Assembly (NCBI GenBank): GCA_004556205.1
Contig: SFIL01000035.1
Span: forward strand, 1 to 19,462
Length of the DNA: 19,462 nucleotides
Source: Clostridiales bacterium
GTDB taxonomy: Bacteria > Bacillota > Clostridia > Oscillospirales > Oscillospiraceae
Direction: 5' to 3'
This document shows positions 6,707 to 14,205 of this stretch, piece by piece. The notes beneath the pieces were generated by a model. That model worked only from the letters and a program-made list of their open reading frames with translations. It made no database searches and was not told where the DNA came from. A program made the position numbers and the translations under genes. Positions within the stretch are counted from its first letter, which is position 1, and the number at the start of each line of letters is the position of its first letter.

Positions 6707-7078
6707 ATGCTTGTCGACCGGCTGATCGCTGTGGAGGTCATGGCGCTGCCTGAGTTCCGCGATTGTACAAAGGCATACCGCAACCGGTTTCACGAGATCC
6801 TGAATTCTATGGATGTCCCGTGGTCTAATGGTTTTATTGAAGGCTGCAATAACAAGATCAAAGCCTTGACAGACTGTCAAAAAGCTATAGTCTTGTCATT
6901 GCGAGACCCCGCAGGGGTCGTGGCAATCTCGCAGAATAATTTCGCTTCTTGTATGTTTTCCGGCGAATACGAAATTTTTCTAAGACACGCTGACAAGACC
7001 AAAGTCTTGAAACGGGTCTGCTTCGGAATGCGGAATTTCCGTAATTTCAGAAACAGAATTCTCTTCTGTCATACATAA
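6707..7078 (+). pseudogene. ISL3-family transposase, C-terminal remnant with an in-frame insertion
   Basis: Only the last part of a transposase is left. The reading LPEFRDCTKAYRNRFHEILNS, then VPWSNGFIEGCNNKIK, and after an interruption VLKRVCFGMRNFRNFRNRILF is the typical C-terminus of ISL3-family (DDE) transposases. More than two thirds of the usual protein, including the start and most catalytic residues, is absent. About 47 codons of foreign sequence (6870-7010) split the conserved NKIK-xLKR motif without changing frame or adding a stop, so the remnant reads through as 123 codons. No ISL3 inverted repeats are recognisable at the borders. It is a dead relic. Confidence 0.85.
6870..7010. 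repeat. 141-bp MITE-like insertion in the transposase remnant
   Basis: The insert is bounded by near-identical 18-bp direct repeats (6852-6869 and 6993-7010, two mismatches), so its period is exactly 141 bp. Removing one repeat plus insert restores the ISL3 motif NKIKALKR. Near the ends are imperfect inverted sequences, TTGACAGACTGTC (6866-6878) and GACACGCTGACAA (6984-6996), matching at 10 of 13 positions. Another inverted pair is GTCTTGTCA (6890-6898) with TGACAAGAC (6991-6999). The interior holds a GTCATTGCGAG...GGCAATC palindrome of the family also found at 17410-17530. Confidence 0.65.
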
Positions 7079-7081
7079 AAA

Positions 7082-7122
7082 TCGTGCCGGAGCTTTCACT
7101 CCGACACGACTTGCGATTTTTT
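7082..7122. terminator. Bidirectional terminator between IS remnant and DUF1292 gene
   Basis: An 11-bp stem with one mismatch (7082-7092 with 7099-7109) has CTTGCGATTTTTTG on the plus side and, on the minus side, TTTTT after the stem. It most likely ends the leftward DUF1292 transcript. Confidence 0.8.
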
Positions 7123-7172
7123 GTTTTTTGTCTCTACACCGACTATTGACATAGAGCCTTTTTGTTAAGCAA

Positions 7173-7439
7173 TTACAGCGGCTCGTCCATCAAGCGGTCA
7201 AATTCGGCGGCAACACGGTCAAAATCCTCCTCAGGAATATCAACCAGTTCAAAGTCCTCGTCCGTCGGAACATATTCATAGAGGTAGACGTCGTTCGTCT
7301 CGTCAAACGCCTCCAATGCAATATATTGCTTGTCATCCAAGTCAAAAATGCCCATGATGCCGCATTCAAAGCTCTCGCCGTCATCAAACTCCAGCGTGAG
7401 AATCTCGTCCTCAGAGTATTGTGCGCGTTTTTCTTCCAT
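7173..7439 (-). CDS. DUF1292 family protein
   Basis: The 88-residue acidic, cytoplasmic protein belongs to the DUF1292 (YrzB-like) family, widespread in Firmicutes and without known function. The conserved pattern is ILTLEFDDGESFECGIMGIFDLDDKQYIALEAF, then DVYLYEYVP and ELVDIPEEDFDRVAAEFDRL. The start is the ATG at 7439, because AAGGAGG lies 8 bases before it; an ATG at 7457 lies upstream of that ribosome site. It follows mutY by 61 bases and has its own weak candidate promoter. In other Firmicutes the family often sits beside ruvX and alaS; here ruvX is about 2 kb away on the other strand. Confidence 0.92.
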   Translation of the reverse strand: MEEKRAQYSEDEILTLEFDDGESFECGIMGIFDLDDKQYIALEAFDETNDVYLYEYVPTDEDFELVDIPEEDFDRVAAEFDRLMDEPL

Positions 7440-7469
7440 AGGAAAAACCTCCTTCATTTGGTATTTTCA

Positions 7470-7498
7470 GTAATAGCCTGTTTCATAGAAAAGCGCAA
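7470..7498 (-). promoter_or_regulatory. Candidate promoter of the DUF1292 gene
   Basis: On the minus strand, TTGCGC (7498-7493) and TATTAC (7475-7470) are spaced by 17 bases, in the gap after mutY. Both hexamers are only fair matches, so readthrough from mutY may matter too. Confidence 0.5.
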
Positions 7499-7500
7499 GC

Positions 7501-8523
7501 CTATTCTTCAAGAAACTGTCGATAAGCTGTCGGCAAACCGATTTTTTCTTTGATCTCCCGTTCCGTGAACCACGAAAAGGCAGCCTCCTCCGCGCATTGC
7601 AGATAGCAGCCCGTCATTTTCCACTCGACGTGCGTGAAAATGTGTGTGCGGCGGATCAGCTTTTCGATTCCGCGCGGATGAACGCCCCAGCCCTCCGCCT
7701 GCGCCAGCGCCTCCTGTGCCGTGAGCGTTTGGGCAACATCCGGCAACTGCCAAAGTCCTGCCAAGAGTCCCCGACTCGGTCGCTTGCAGACGGCAAGCTT
7801 TTCCCCGCAGCGCAGAACAAACACCGTCCGTTCCTCGACTCTGCGCGGTTTTTTTGCAGCCTTGACGGGAAGCTCCCGCTGCCTGCCCTGCCTTGCAGCC
7901 TCGCAAATATCATGCAGCGGGCAGCTTTCGCACAGCGGCGCGCCGTTCGGCACACAGACCGTCGCGCCCAACTCCATGAGTGCCTGCGTAAATTCTCCGC
8001 AGTGCCCTTCGGGGTAAATTTCCGCAAGTGCCCGCGCCGTCTCACGCTTCGCTCTTTCGTCCGTGATCGGCGCGTCGGAAGCCGTAAATCTCGACACAAC
8101 GCGCAGAACATTGCCGTCTACCGCCGGTGTTGGCTGCTCAAAACAGATCGAGCATATCGCGCCCGCCGTATATGCGCCGACGCCCGCAAGCGCACGCACC
8201 TCGTCATAGGTCTGCGGAAATCGCCCGTCGTGCTTCTCCATAATCTGCCGCGCCGCCTTTTGCAGATTGCGCACGCGGCTGTAATAGCCCAAACCCTCCC
8301 AAAGCTTCAAAAGCGTCTCCTCGGAGGCTTCCGCAAGCGCGGCAACCGTTGGGAGCTGCTGCAAAAACCGCGCGTAATAGCCCTTGACCGCCTCGACACG
8401 GGTCTGCTGCAGCATGATCTCCGAGAGCCACACGCGGTACGGCTCTCTGTTTTCGCGCCACGGCAGAATCCGATGATGTTCCGCATACCACGGGAGCAGG
8501 CGTTCGGGCAAGTATTTCAGCAT
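7501..8523 (-). CDS. mutY: Adenine DNA glycosylase MutY
   Basis: MutY removes adenine mispaired with 8-oxoguanine. The 340-residue protein has the HhH-GPD glycosylase fold with catalytic Glu35 (WLSEIMLQQTRVE), the hairpin LAGVGAYTAGAI (112-123) and catalytic Asp136 (AVDGNVLRV). The [4Fe-4S] ligands are Cys190, 198, 201 and 207. Their spacing, C-x7-C-x2-C-x5-C, is one residue longer than the canonical x6 first gap, through an inserted NGAPL turn. The C-terminal NUDIX-like 8-oxoG reader begins near VFVLRCGEKLAVCKRPSRGLLAGLWQLP (234-261). The start is the ATG at 8523, preceded by AAAGGAAAA; an in-frame start at 8556 would lie inside the repeat element. The upstream neighbour on the same strand is the exonuclease, separated by a terminator and the repeat. 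Confidence 0.96.
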   Translation of the reverse strand: MLKYLPERLLPWYAEHHRILPWRENREPYRVWLSEIMLQQTRVEAVKGYYARFLQQLPTVAALAEASEETLLKLWEGLGYYSRVRNLQKAARQIMEKHDGRFPQTYDEVRALAGVGAYTAGAICSICFEQPTPAVDGNVLRVVSRFTASDAPITDERAKRETARALAEIYPEGHCGEFTQALMELGATVCVPNGAPLCESCPLHDICEAARQGRQRELPVKAAKKPRRVEERTVFVLRCGEKLAVCKRPSRGLLAGLWQLPDVAQTLTAQEALAQAEGWGVHPRGIEKLIRRTHIFTHVEWKMTGCYLQCAEEAAFSWFTEREIKEKIGLPTAYRQFLEE

Positions 8524-8540
8524 TTCTGTTTTCCTTTCTA

Positions 8541-8624
8541 AGGAGCCTCTGAACAAATCGGCTGCGGCGGTCGGCAGATCTTTTGCCGACCGCTCTTGCG
8601 AATTTATTCAGAGCTTCCCTAAAA
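8541..8624. repeat. Short repeat element with inverted ends, copy 2
   Basis: The left end (AGGAGCCTCTGAACAAATCG) matches copy 1 at 1311 over more than 20 bases. The right end (TTATTCAGAGCTTCCCTAAA) is its imperfect inverse and runs into the A-tract of the terminator at 8621. A perfect 10-bp stem (8567-8576 with 8584-8593, GCGGTCGGCA) fills the centre. The element separates mutY from the exonuclease gene and must form the mutY leader. Confidence 0.75.
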
Positions 8625-8655
8625 AGCAGGAACGGTCTTACCGCTCCTGCTTTTT
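8621..8655. terminator. Terminator of the exonuclease gene
   Basis: Stem AAAAAGCAGGA-A-CGGT pairs with ACCG-C-TCCTGCTTTTT (one mismatch, loop CTT). The exonuclease stop codon (8638-8640) lies in the loop. T-tracts occur on both sides. Confidence 0.82.
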
Positions 8656-9612
8656 CTCCGCAACGGTCGTTCTTCTTTTTCTGCGGCGGTGCGGACGTCG
8701 GTGCGCCGCCAGCTCATCAAACTTTTTTGCGGCATCGGACGCACCCTCGTAGACCAAACGGCTGACGCGCATCGTGCCATCCGCGTCCTTTTGCAGGCGG
8801 ATACGAATAAGATACCTTCCGTGCCGCTCACAGGACGCCATCGTCATATAACGGTGCCCCTCCTGCGCGATCCATGCGCCGTTCGGCATTTCCGCGCCGC
8901 ACTGCGGGCAGTGGCTCTTGAGGTCAGTCATGGCACTGATCGCCTTTGCCTTATCCTCGTAGCCGCGGAATACCGTTCGGCTGATGCAGCCCGCGGGCGG
9001 ATCGCCGTGGAAGCCATCCGTATGATTGCGAAGCGCCTGCCCGTATTCGGCAATGCCGCGCTTTAAGTCCAAGCGGCTGCAAATGAGTGCCGTATGGTAG
9101 GCGTCACCCAGGGCGTCGTGCGCGGGACGGCTCGGCTCAATGCCGATCAGCTCCATCGCGCTCGAAAGCGCCTTTTGCGAGGTGCCGCAGCCTGTCTGCG
9201 CGTTAAAAATCATCTGCGCGTTATACCACTGCGTAATCCAGTCCGGCTCGTCATCGTGCAGGAGAATATTATCTTCTAAAATGCGTATATCGTCGAAGCC
9301 CCATGTGAGAAAAATACATTCGCCGCCGATCCACGCGCGAAATCGCGCTAACGCCTCGGGGAAGGGCAGGCCCTCCTCTCGAAGGGTCGCGTCGCGCAGA
9401 CCTGTCAGCTTGGATACGCGGCTGTTGAGCTTTTTATAATACTTCGGGCGTACGAGCACTTGAAATTCATCCGCGACCATACCGTTTTCGAGCAGACGCA
9501 CCGCGCCGATCTGAATGATCTCGCCGTGAATCTCAACAGGCAGCACCTTATTCGCGGCGTAAGACCCGGGCCACGGCTGATTCCACTCCAAATCCAATAC
9601 AATATACTGCAA
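8638..9612 (-). CDS. DEDDh-family 3'-5' exonuclease with a C-terminal zinc-ribbon-like part
   Basis: The 324-residue protein has an exonuclease domain of the DnaQ/ERI-1/KapD type. Exo I is VLDLEWNQ with Asp7 and Glu9, Exo II is FLTWGFDDIRIL (Asp107/108), and Exo III is PAHDALGDAYHTA with His165 and Asp170. After residue 230 come CPQCGAEM (235-242) and CERHG (261-265), which look like a metal-binding ribbon, and then a very basic tail (RRPHRRRKRR) suited to nucleic acid binding. The start appears to be a TTG at 9612: the codon three before it is a stop (TAA), and the nearby ATG at 9619 is out of frame. A purine-rich AAGGCGGGG precedes it. The substrate (DNA or small RNA) is not known. Confidence 0.85.
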   Translation of the reverse strand: MQYIVLDLEWNQPWPGSYAANKVLPVEIHGEIIQIGAVRLLENGMVADEFQVLVRPKYYKKLNSRVSKLTGLRDATLREEGLPFPEALARFRAWIGGECIFLTWGFDDIRILEDNILLHDDEPDWITQWYNAQMIFNAQTGCGTSQKALSSAMELIGIEPSRPAHDALGDAYHTALICSRLDLKRGIAEYGQALRNHTDGFHGDPPAGCISRTVFRGYEDKAKAISAMTDLKSHCPQCGAEMPNGAWIAQEGHRYMTMASCERHGRYLIRIRLQKDADGTMRVSRLVYEGASDAAKKFDELAAHRRPHRRRKRRTTVAEKKQER

Positions 9613-9645
9613 ACCGCATTACCCCGCCTTTCCTTCTCTTTGCGT

Positions 9646-9674
9646 ATCATACCATAGTTTTTCCCGCACCGCAA
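9646..9674 (-). promoter_or_regulatory. Candidate promoter of the exonuclease gene
   Basis: On the minus strand, TTGCGG (9674-9669) and TATGAT (9651-9646) are separated by 17 bases. It is divergent from the hydratase promoter at 9692. Confidence 0.65.
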
Positions 9675-9691
9675 CCGAATTTACAAAGTTT

Positions 9692-9720
9692 TTGACTTTT
9701 CGCCTTCAATGATATATGAT
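9692..9720 (+). promoter_or_regulatory. Sigma-A promoter of the hydratase operon
   Basis: TTGACT (9692-9697) and TATGAT (9715-9720) are spaced by exactly 17 bases, about 27 bases before the start codon. The ribosome site is GGAGGTG at 9734-9740. Confidence 0.8.
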
Positions 9721-9746
9721 AAGGGAAGAAATCGGAGGTGTTCCAA

Positions 9747-11966
9747 ATGATTACCGTAAAAGATGAGGGAATGTTCCTGCAAAACGGCAAGCTTGTTTCC
9801 GCAAAGGAGACTGCTCTATCCCGTGAGGACGGATGCAAGAAAACCATCGCTTACCGCATCTTCGCCAAGCATAACACTTCGGGCGATATGCGAAGCCTAA
9901 AGCTTAAATTTGACGCGATGGCGTCGCACGACATCACCTACGTCGGCATTATTCAGACCGCGCGTGCCTCGGGTCTTAAGGAATTCCCGCTTCCCTATGT
10001 GCTGACCAACTGCCACAACTCTCTGTGCGCCGTCGGCGGCACGATCAACGAAGATGACCATGTATTCGGCCTGTCCGCCGCAAAGCGCTACGGCGGTGAA
10101 TTTGTCCCCGCGCATCAAGCCGTCATTCACAGCTATATGCGCGAAATGTACGCAGGCGGCGGACGAATGCTCCTCGGCTCGGACTCGCACACGCGCTACG
10201 GCGCTTACGGCACGCTTGCTGTCGGCGAGGGCGGACCGGAACTGGTCAAGCAGCTTCTGTGCAAAACCTATGACATTTCCTATCCGCGTGTAGTCGGCGT
10301 ACATCTGACCGGCAAACCGCGCGCAGGAGTCGGCCCGCAGGACGTGGCGCTTGCCTTAATCGGCGCGACCTTCAAGCAGGGTACCGTTAAGAACAGCGTC
10401 ATGGAATTCTTCGGTGACGGCATTGCCAATCTCTCGATGGATTACCGCAACGGCATCGACGTTATGACAACGGAGACAAGCTGTCTCTCGTCCGTCTGGC
10501 AGACGGACGAGACGGTACGCCGTTCCCTTGCCGCGCATGGCAGAGAAGACGCGTATTTAGCGCTCGCTCCGCTGGACTGCGCGTACTATGACGCAGTTGT
10601 GGAGATTGACCTCTCCCGCGTCGAACCGATGATTGCCCTGCCCTTCCACCCGTCGAATGCCTACACCATCCGCGAATTCAACGAAAATCTGCAAGACCTT
10701 TTACATAGTGTTGAAGAAGATACCGCCCGCACCCTGAAGCTCAAGCGTCCCGCCGCACCGCTGACGGAGAAGATCCGCAACGGAAAATTCTACGCCGATC
10801 AGGGCGTGATCGCGGGCTGCTCGGGCGGTATGTATCAGAATTTGGTCAAAGCCGCGGAAATTCTGCGCGGGAAAACCATTGGTGACGGACATTTCGGTCT
10901 TTCCTGCTACCCCGCAAGTCAGCCCGTCATGATGGAGCTGATGCGCACAGGTATACTGGAAACGCTGATGCTCGCAGGTGCCTCCGTCCGCACGGCATTC
11001 TGCGGTCCCTGCTTCGGCGCGGGCGACGTACCCGCCAACGGCGGCTTCTCCATCCGCCACACAACACGCAATTTCCCCAACCGCGAAGGCTCAAAGCCCT
11101 CGGACGGGCAGGTATCCTACGTCGCTCTGATGGACGCCCGCTCGATTGCCGCCTCCGCGCTCATGGGCGGCGCAATCACTCCCGCAACCGATTTGGAAGA
11201 GCTGACCGCCGACCCCGCCTTCCTCGAGTATCATTTTGATCCGAAACCCTACGAGCGTGTCTACCACGGCGTCGGCAAGCCCGATCCGTCGCAGCCGCTG
11301 GTCTTCGGTCCCAATATCGCGGACTGGCCCGCGCAGATTGCCCTGCCGGAGAATTTACTGATCACGGTAGCATCTGCGATCTATGATCCCGTGACGACTA
11401 CTGACGAACTGATCCCCTCGGGCGAGACCTCCTCCTACCGCAGCAACCCCCTGCGCCTGAGCGAGTTCGCCCTCAGCCGCAAGGACCCCGCCTATGTCGG
11501 TCGGGCAAAAGCGGTCGCGGCGGAGGAGCAGAAGCGCAGGCAGTCCCCCGAAAGCGCGGATATGATGGGCTATGACCCCACAACCACGGGAATCGGGAGC
11601 GCCGTCATGTCCATCCGTCCCGGCGACGGCTCCGCCCGTGAGCAGGCAGCTTCCTGCCAGCGCGTTCTCGGCGGCATTGCCAACCTCTGCGAGGACTATG
11701 CAACCAAGCGCTACCGCAGCAATGTCATCAATTGGGGTATGCTCCCCTTCACGGTGGAGAATATTGCGCAGTATAACATTCAGGCGGGTAACCGCATCTA
11801 TGTGGAGGGCATCCGCGCCGCTTTGGAGGGAAATGCTGCAGAGATTCCCGCCGTGCTGATACAGGATGACAAGCGCACGCCGCTGACTCTGAAGCTTGAA
11901 AACCTCTCCCGTGAGGAACGCGACATCATCCTCGCGGGCTGTCTGATCAACTATTATGCAAAATAA
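9747..11966 (+). CDS. Aconitase-superfamily hydratase (YbhJ-like)
   Basis: The 739-residue protein is a single-chain [4Fe-4S] dehydratase of the aconitase superfamily. The large catalytic part carries GSDSHTRYGAYGT (144-156) and three cluster cysteines, Cys358 (VIAGCSGG), Cys419 and Cys422 (FCGPCFGAGD). The C-terminal swivel domain includes KRYRSNVINWGMLPF. Size and organisation are nearer to the uncharacterised hydratase YbhJ of E. coli and its clostridial relatives than to AcnA (about 890 residues), so aconitate hydratase activity is only one option and the true substrate is open. The ATG at 9747 has GGAGGTG 6 bases upstream; an in-frame GTG at 9738 overlaps that site. A TIGR04076 gene follows 17 bases after the stop. 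Confidence 0.88.
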   Translation: MITVKDEGMFLQNGKLVSAKETALSREDGCKKTIAYRIFAKHNTSGDMRSLKLKFDAMASHDITYVGIIQTARASGLKEFPLPYVLTNCHNSLCAVGGTINEDDHVFGLSAAKRYGGEFVPAHQAVIHSYMREMYAGGGRMLLGSDSHTRYGAYGTLAVGEGGPELVKQLLCKTYDISYPRVVGVHLTGKPRAGVGPQDVALALIGATFKQGTVKNSVMEFFGDGIANLSMDYRNGIDVMTTETSCLSSVWQTDETVRRSLAAHGREDAYLALAPLDCAYYDAVVEIDLSRVEPMIALPFHPSNAYTIREFNENLQDLLHSVEEDTARTLKLKRPAAPLTEKIRNGKFYADQGVIAGCSGGMYQNLVKAAEILRGKTIGDGHFGLSCYPASQPVMMELMRTGILETLMLAGASVRTAFCGPCFGAGDVPANGGFSIRHTTRNFPNREGSKPSDGQVSYVALMDARSIAASALMGGAITPATDLEELTADPAFLEYHFDPKPYERVYHGVGKPDPSQPLVFGPNIADWPAQIALPENLLITVASAIYDPVTTTDELIPSGETSSYRSNPLRLSEFALSRKDPAYVGRAKAVAAEEQKRRQSPESADMMGYDPTTTGIGSAVMSIRPGDGSAREQAASCQRVLGGIANLCEDYATKRYRSNVINWGMLPFTVENIAQYNIQAGNRIYVEGIRAALEGNAAEIPAVLIQDDKRTPLTLKLENLSREERDIILAGCLINYYAK

Positions 11967-11983
11967 TTCTTTGAGGGATAGTT

Positions 11984-12331
11984 ATGAAAAAATGGTACGC
12001 TGAGGAGTATGAATTCACGATCGAGGTAGTCGGGTTTCTGCGCAGCGATCACACGGAGCGGTATTGCAGAAACGGCGAGGAGATCGGCGATCAATATACC
12101 TGCACTTACGGCTGTCCCGTGAATGCGGACGGGCAGGGCATCTGCTCCAAAACAATGATGATGCTGTATCCGATTATGGAAGCAATCAGAAGCGGCGGCG
12201 ATTTGGAGAATATCGGCGGCGACGGCAGATACACAAAGAATATCGTCTGCCCGGACGGATGCGTGATGTTCCGCCTGACGGCAAAGAAGCTTGGAAACGA
12301 AAATTTTTATAAGGGAAAGTTTTTCGATTGA
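11984..12331 (+). CDS. TIGR04076 family six-cysteine protein
   Basis: This 115-residue soluble protein matches the TIGR04076 family as I remember it: KKWYAEEYEFTIEVVGFLR, DHTERYCRNGEEIGDQY, GCPVNADGQGICSKTMMMLYP and IVCPDGCVMFRL. Six cysteines (28, 40, 44, 54, 89, 93) include C-x3-C and CPDGC arrangements that could bind a metal or cluster. The function is unknown. It is co-transcribed with the hydratase (17-base gap, GAGGG 6 bases before the ATG at 11984) and the transcript ends at the hairpin at 12351. The pairing with a [4Fe-4S] hydratase suggests a shared substrate or cluster-related role, which is inference. Confidence 0.85.
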   Translation: MKKWYAEEYEFTIEVVGFLRSDHTERYCRNGEEIGDQYTCTYGCPVNADGQGICSKTMMMLYPIMEAIRSGGDLENIGGDGRYTKNIVCPDGCVMFRLTAKKLGNENFYKGKFFD

Positions 12332-12350
12332 TCGATCAAATAACATCGAA

Positions 12351-12383
12351 AAGAAGCCGCAGAGCGTTCTGCGGCTTCTTTTT
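12351..12383. terminator. Bidirectional terminator, hydratase operon / feoB2
   Basis: A perfect 13-bp stem (12351-12363 with 12368-12380, AAGAAGCCGCAGA) and loop GCGT are flanked by T-tracts on both strands. It overlaps the stop codon of the convergent feoB2 (12382-12384). Confidence 0.92.
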
Positions 12384-14205
12384 ACGATATAAGGCGAAAC
12401 AGCAGCGAGAGCAGGGCGCAGAGCGCAACGCCGAACGCCGTCGGGAGAAGCGCCGCGAGCGCCGTCCACTTTGCGCTGTGCGTCTCCTTGTGTATGGTGA
12501 GCAGCGTCGTCGTGCACGGCCAGTGAAAAAGGAAAAATACAATCGTGCACACCGAAAGCTGCCACGTCCAGCCGTTTGCCGTCAAAAGCCCCGCCATCTG
12601 CGCGCTCATATCACCGCCAAGCGTCGTGCCCGCCGTGAGGATAATCGTCAGAATCGGCAGCACCAGTTCGTTTGCAGGGCTGCCCAAGAGAAACGCCAGC
12701 AAAATCGCGCCGTTCAGTCCAATCAGCTGTGCCGGTGCGTCCAAAAACGCCGCAAGCCACCCGAGAAGCGTCGTCTCGCCCACGGAGACATTGGCAAGCA
12801 GCCAAATAACAAGTCCCGCCGGTGCGGCGACTGCGACCGCCCTGCCCAGTACGAACACAGTTCTGTCGCGCAAGGAGCGCACAAGCACCTGCCCGACGCG
12901 CGGGCGGCGGTAGGGCGGCAGCTCCATCACGAAGGAGGACGGCTCGCCCTTGAGCGCAGTCTTGCCCAGAAGCTTTGACGCCGCAAGCGTCATAGCTACG
13001 GACAACAGCAGGCAAAGTGTCAGAAGCGCCGCATCGAGCAGAGACGATCCCACCGAAAAGCTCAGGCAGAGGAGAAAAATCAGTGCGGGGAAACGCCCGT
13101 TGCACGGTACGAAAGCATTCGTCAATACAGCAATCAGGCGTTCGCGCGGAGAGTCGATGATGCGGCAGCCCGTCACGCCCGCCGCGTTACAGCCGAGCCC
13201 CATACAAAGCGTCAGAGACTGCTTTCCGCACGCACCCGCTCTACGGAAGCGCTCGTCGAGCAGAAACGCCGCGCGCGGCAGATAACCGAAATCCTCTAAC
13301 AGCGTAAAGAGCGGAAAAAAGATCGCCATCGGCGGCAGCATGACCGCAACAACCCGCGCTGCCGTCGCGTAGACGCCGTCAAGCAGCGCGCCGCTGACTG
13401 CGGCAGGCAGCGCAATCGCCTCTGCACCTCTGTGCAGCAGTTCTCCCAAGCGGTCAAAGCACCACTGCAGCCCCATAGAGGGATAATTTGCTCCCTCGAT
13501 GGTCAGCCAAAACACACCAAGCAGCAGAAGCAGCAGTACGGCATAGCCCCAAACGCGGTGCAGGAACACGGCGTCGAGCCGTTCCGTTTTGGTTGGCGCG
13601 GAGGGCTTTTCGCTAACAACACACTGTCCCGCGATCTCCTGCGCACGCAATACAAACCGCCGCGCCGCCTCGTCGGATGTCTCCCACGGCTCTGTGTTCC
13701 GCGCAGACGGCTGAAAGCCGTCGCATACACCGCGCACCTTTTCCATGAGCGTCTCCAGCCCCTCGCCCGAGTCCGCACTTGTCGCCGCCACTGGCGCACC
13801 GAGCAGCCGTTCCAAGGCGCGGACATCGACCGTGACGCCTGCCCGCCGTGCCTCGTCCATAAGATTGACACACACGATCGTGCGCGGCTGCAGCGCCAAA
13901 ACCTGCAAAGCAAGGATCAGGCTTCTCTCCAAGCAAGTTGCGTCGCAGACGACCACCGTGCAGTCCGCGCCTCCCTCGCGCAAGAATTCCTCCGCGACCT
14001 TCTCCTCCGGCGAGCGGCTGACGAGCGAATACGCCCCAGGCAGATCGACAGTCCTGTATTCCCTTCCTTTATATTGATACCGTCCCTGTGCCAGCTCCAC
14101 AGTCTTGCCGCACCAGTTTCCCGTGTGCTGGTCCAGTCCTGTCAAAGCGTTGAACAATGTACTTTTCCCGACATTCGGGTTGCCCGCGAGGGCGATCAGA
14201 CACAT
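12382..14205 (-). CDS. FeoB-like transporter, second divergent type
   Basis: The 607-residue protein has a complete FeoB G domain: GNPNVGKS (8-15), G3 DLPG (54-57), G4 NLMD (114-117), G5-like ATSADSGEG (141-149). A FeoB membrane domain follows from about residue 218. It differs from the FeoB at 1610 in key places. Switch I reads GNWCGKTVE instead of G-N-x-P-G-V-T, and the gate motif is AFVPCNGRFPALI (364-376) in place of FMSCSAKIPIY. It is about 60 residues shorter and has no Cys-rich peptide gene behind it. GGAGG lies 7 bases before the ATG at 14205; a reading from 14463 only translates feoA2 in another frame. It overlaps feoA2 by 10 bases. It is a divalent metal transporter by family; Fe2+ is the default guess, but another metal is possible. 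Confidence 0.88.
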   Translation of the reverse strand: MCLIALAGNPNVGKSTLFNALTGLDQHTGNWCGKTVELAQGRYQYKGREYRTVDLPGAYSLVSRSPEEKVAEEFLREGGADCTVVVCDATCLERSLILALQVLALQPRTIVCVNLMDEARRAGVTVDVRALERLLGAPVAATSADSGEGLETLMEKVRGVCDGFQPSARNTEPWETSDEAARRFVLRAQEIAGQCVVSEKPSAPTKTERLDAVFLHRVWGYAVLLLLLLGVFWLTIEGANYPSMGLQWCFDRLGELLHRGAEAIALPAAVSGALLDGVYATAARVVAVMLPPMAIFFPLFTLLEDFGYLPRAAFLLDERFRRAGACGKQSLTLCMGLGCNAAGVTGCRIIDSPRERLIAVLTNAFVPCNGRFPALIFLLCLSFSVGSSLLDAALLTLCLLLSVAMTLAASKLLGKTALKGEPSSFVMELPPYRRPRVGQVLVRSLRDRTVFVLGRAVAVAAPAGLVIWLLANVSVGETTLLGWLAAFLDAPAQLIGLNGAILLAFLLGSPANELVLPILTIILTAGTTLGGDMSAQMAGLLTANGWTWQLSVCTIVFFLFHWPCTTTLLTIHKETHSAKWTALAALLPTAFGVALCALLSLLFRLIS

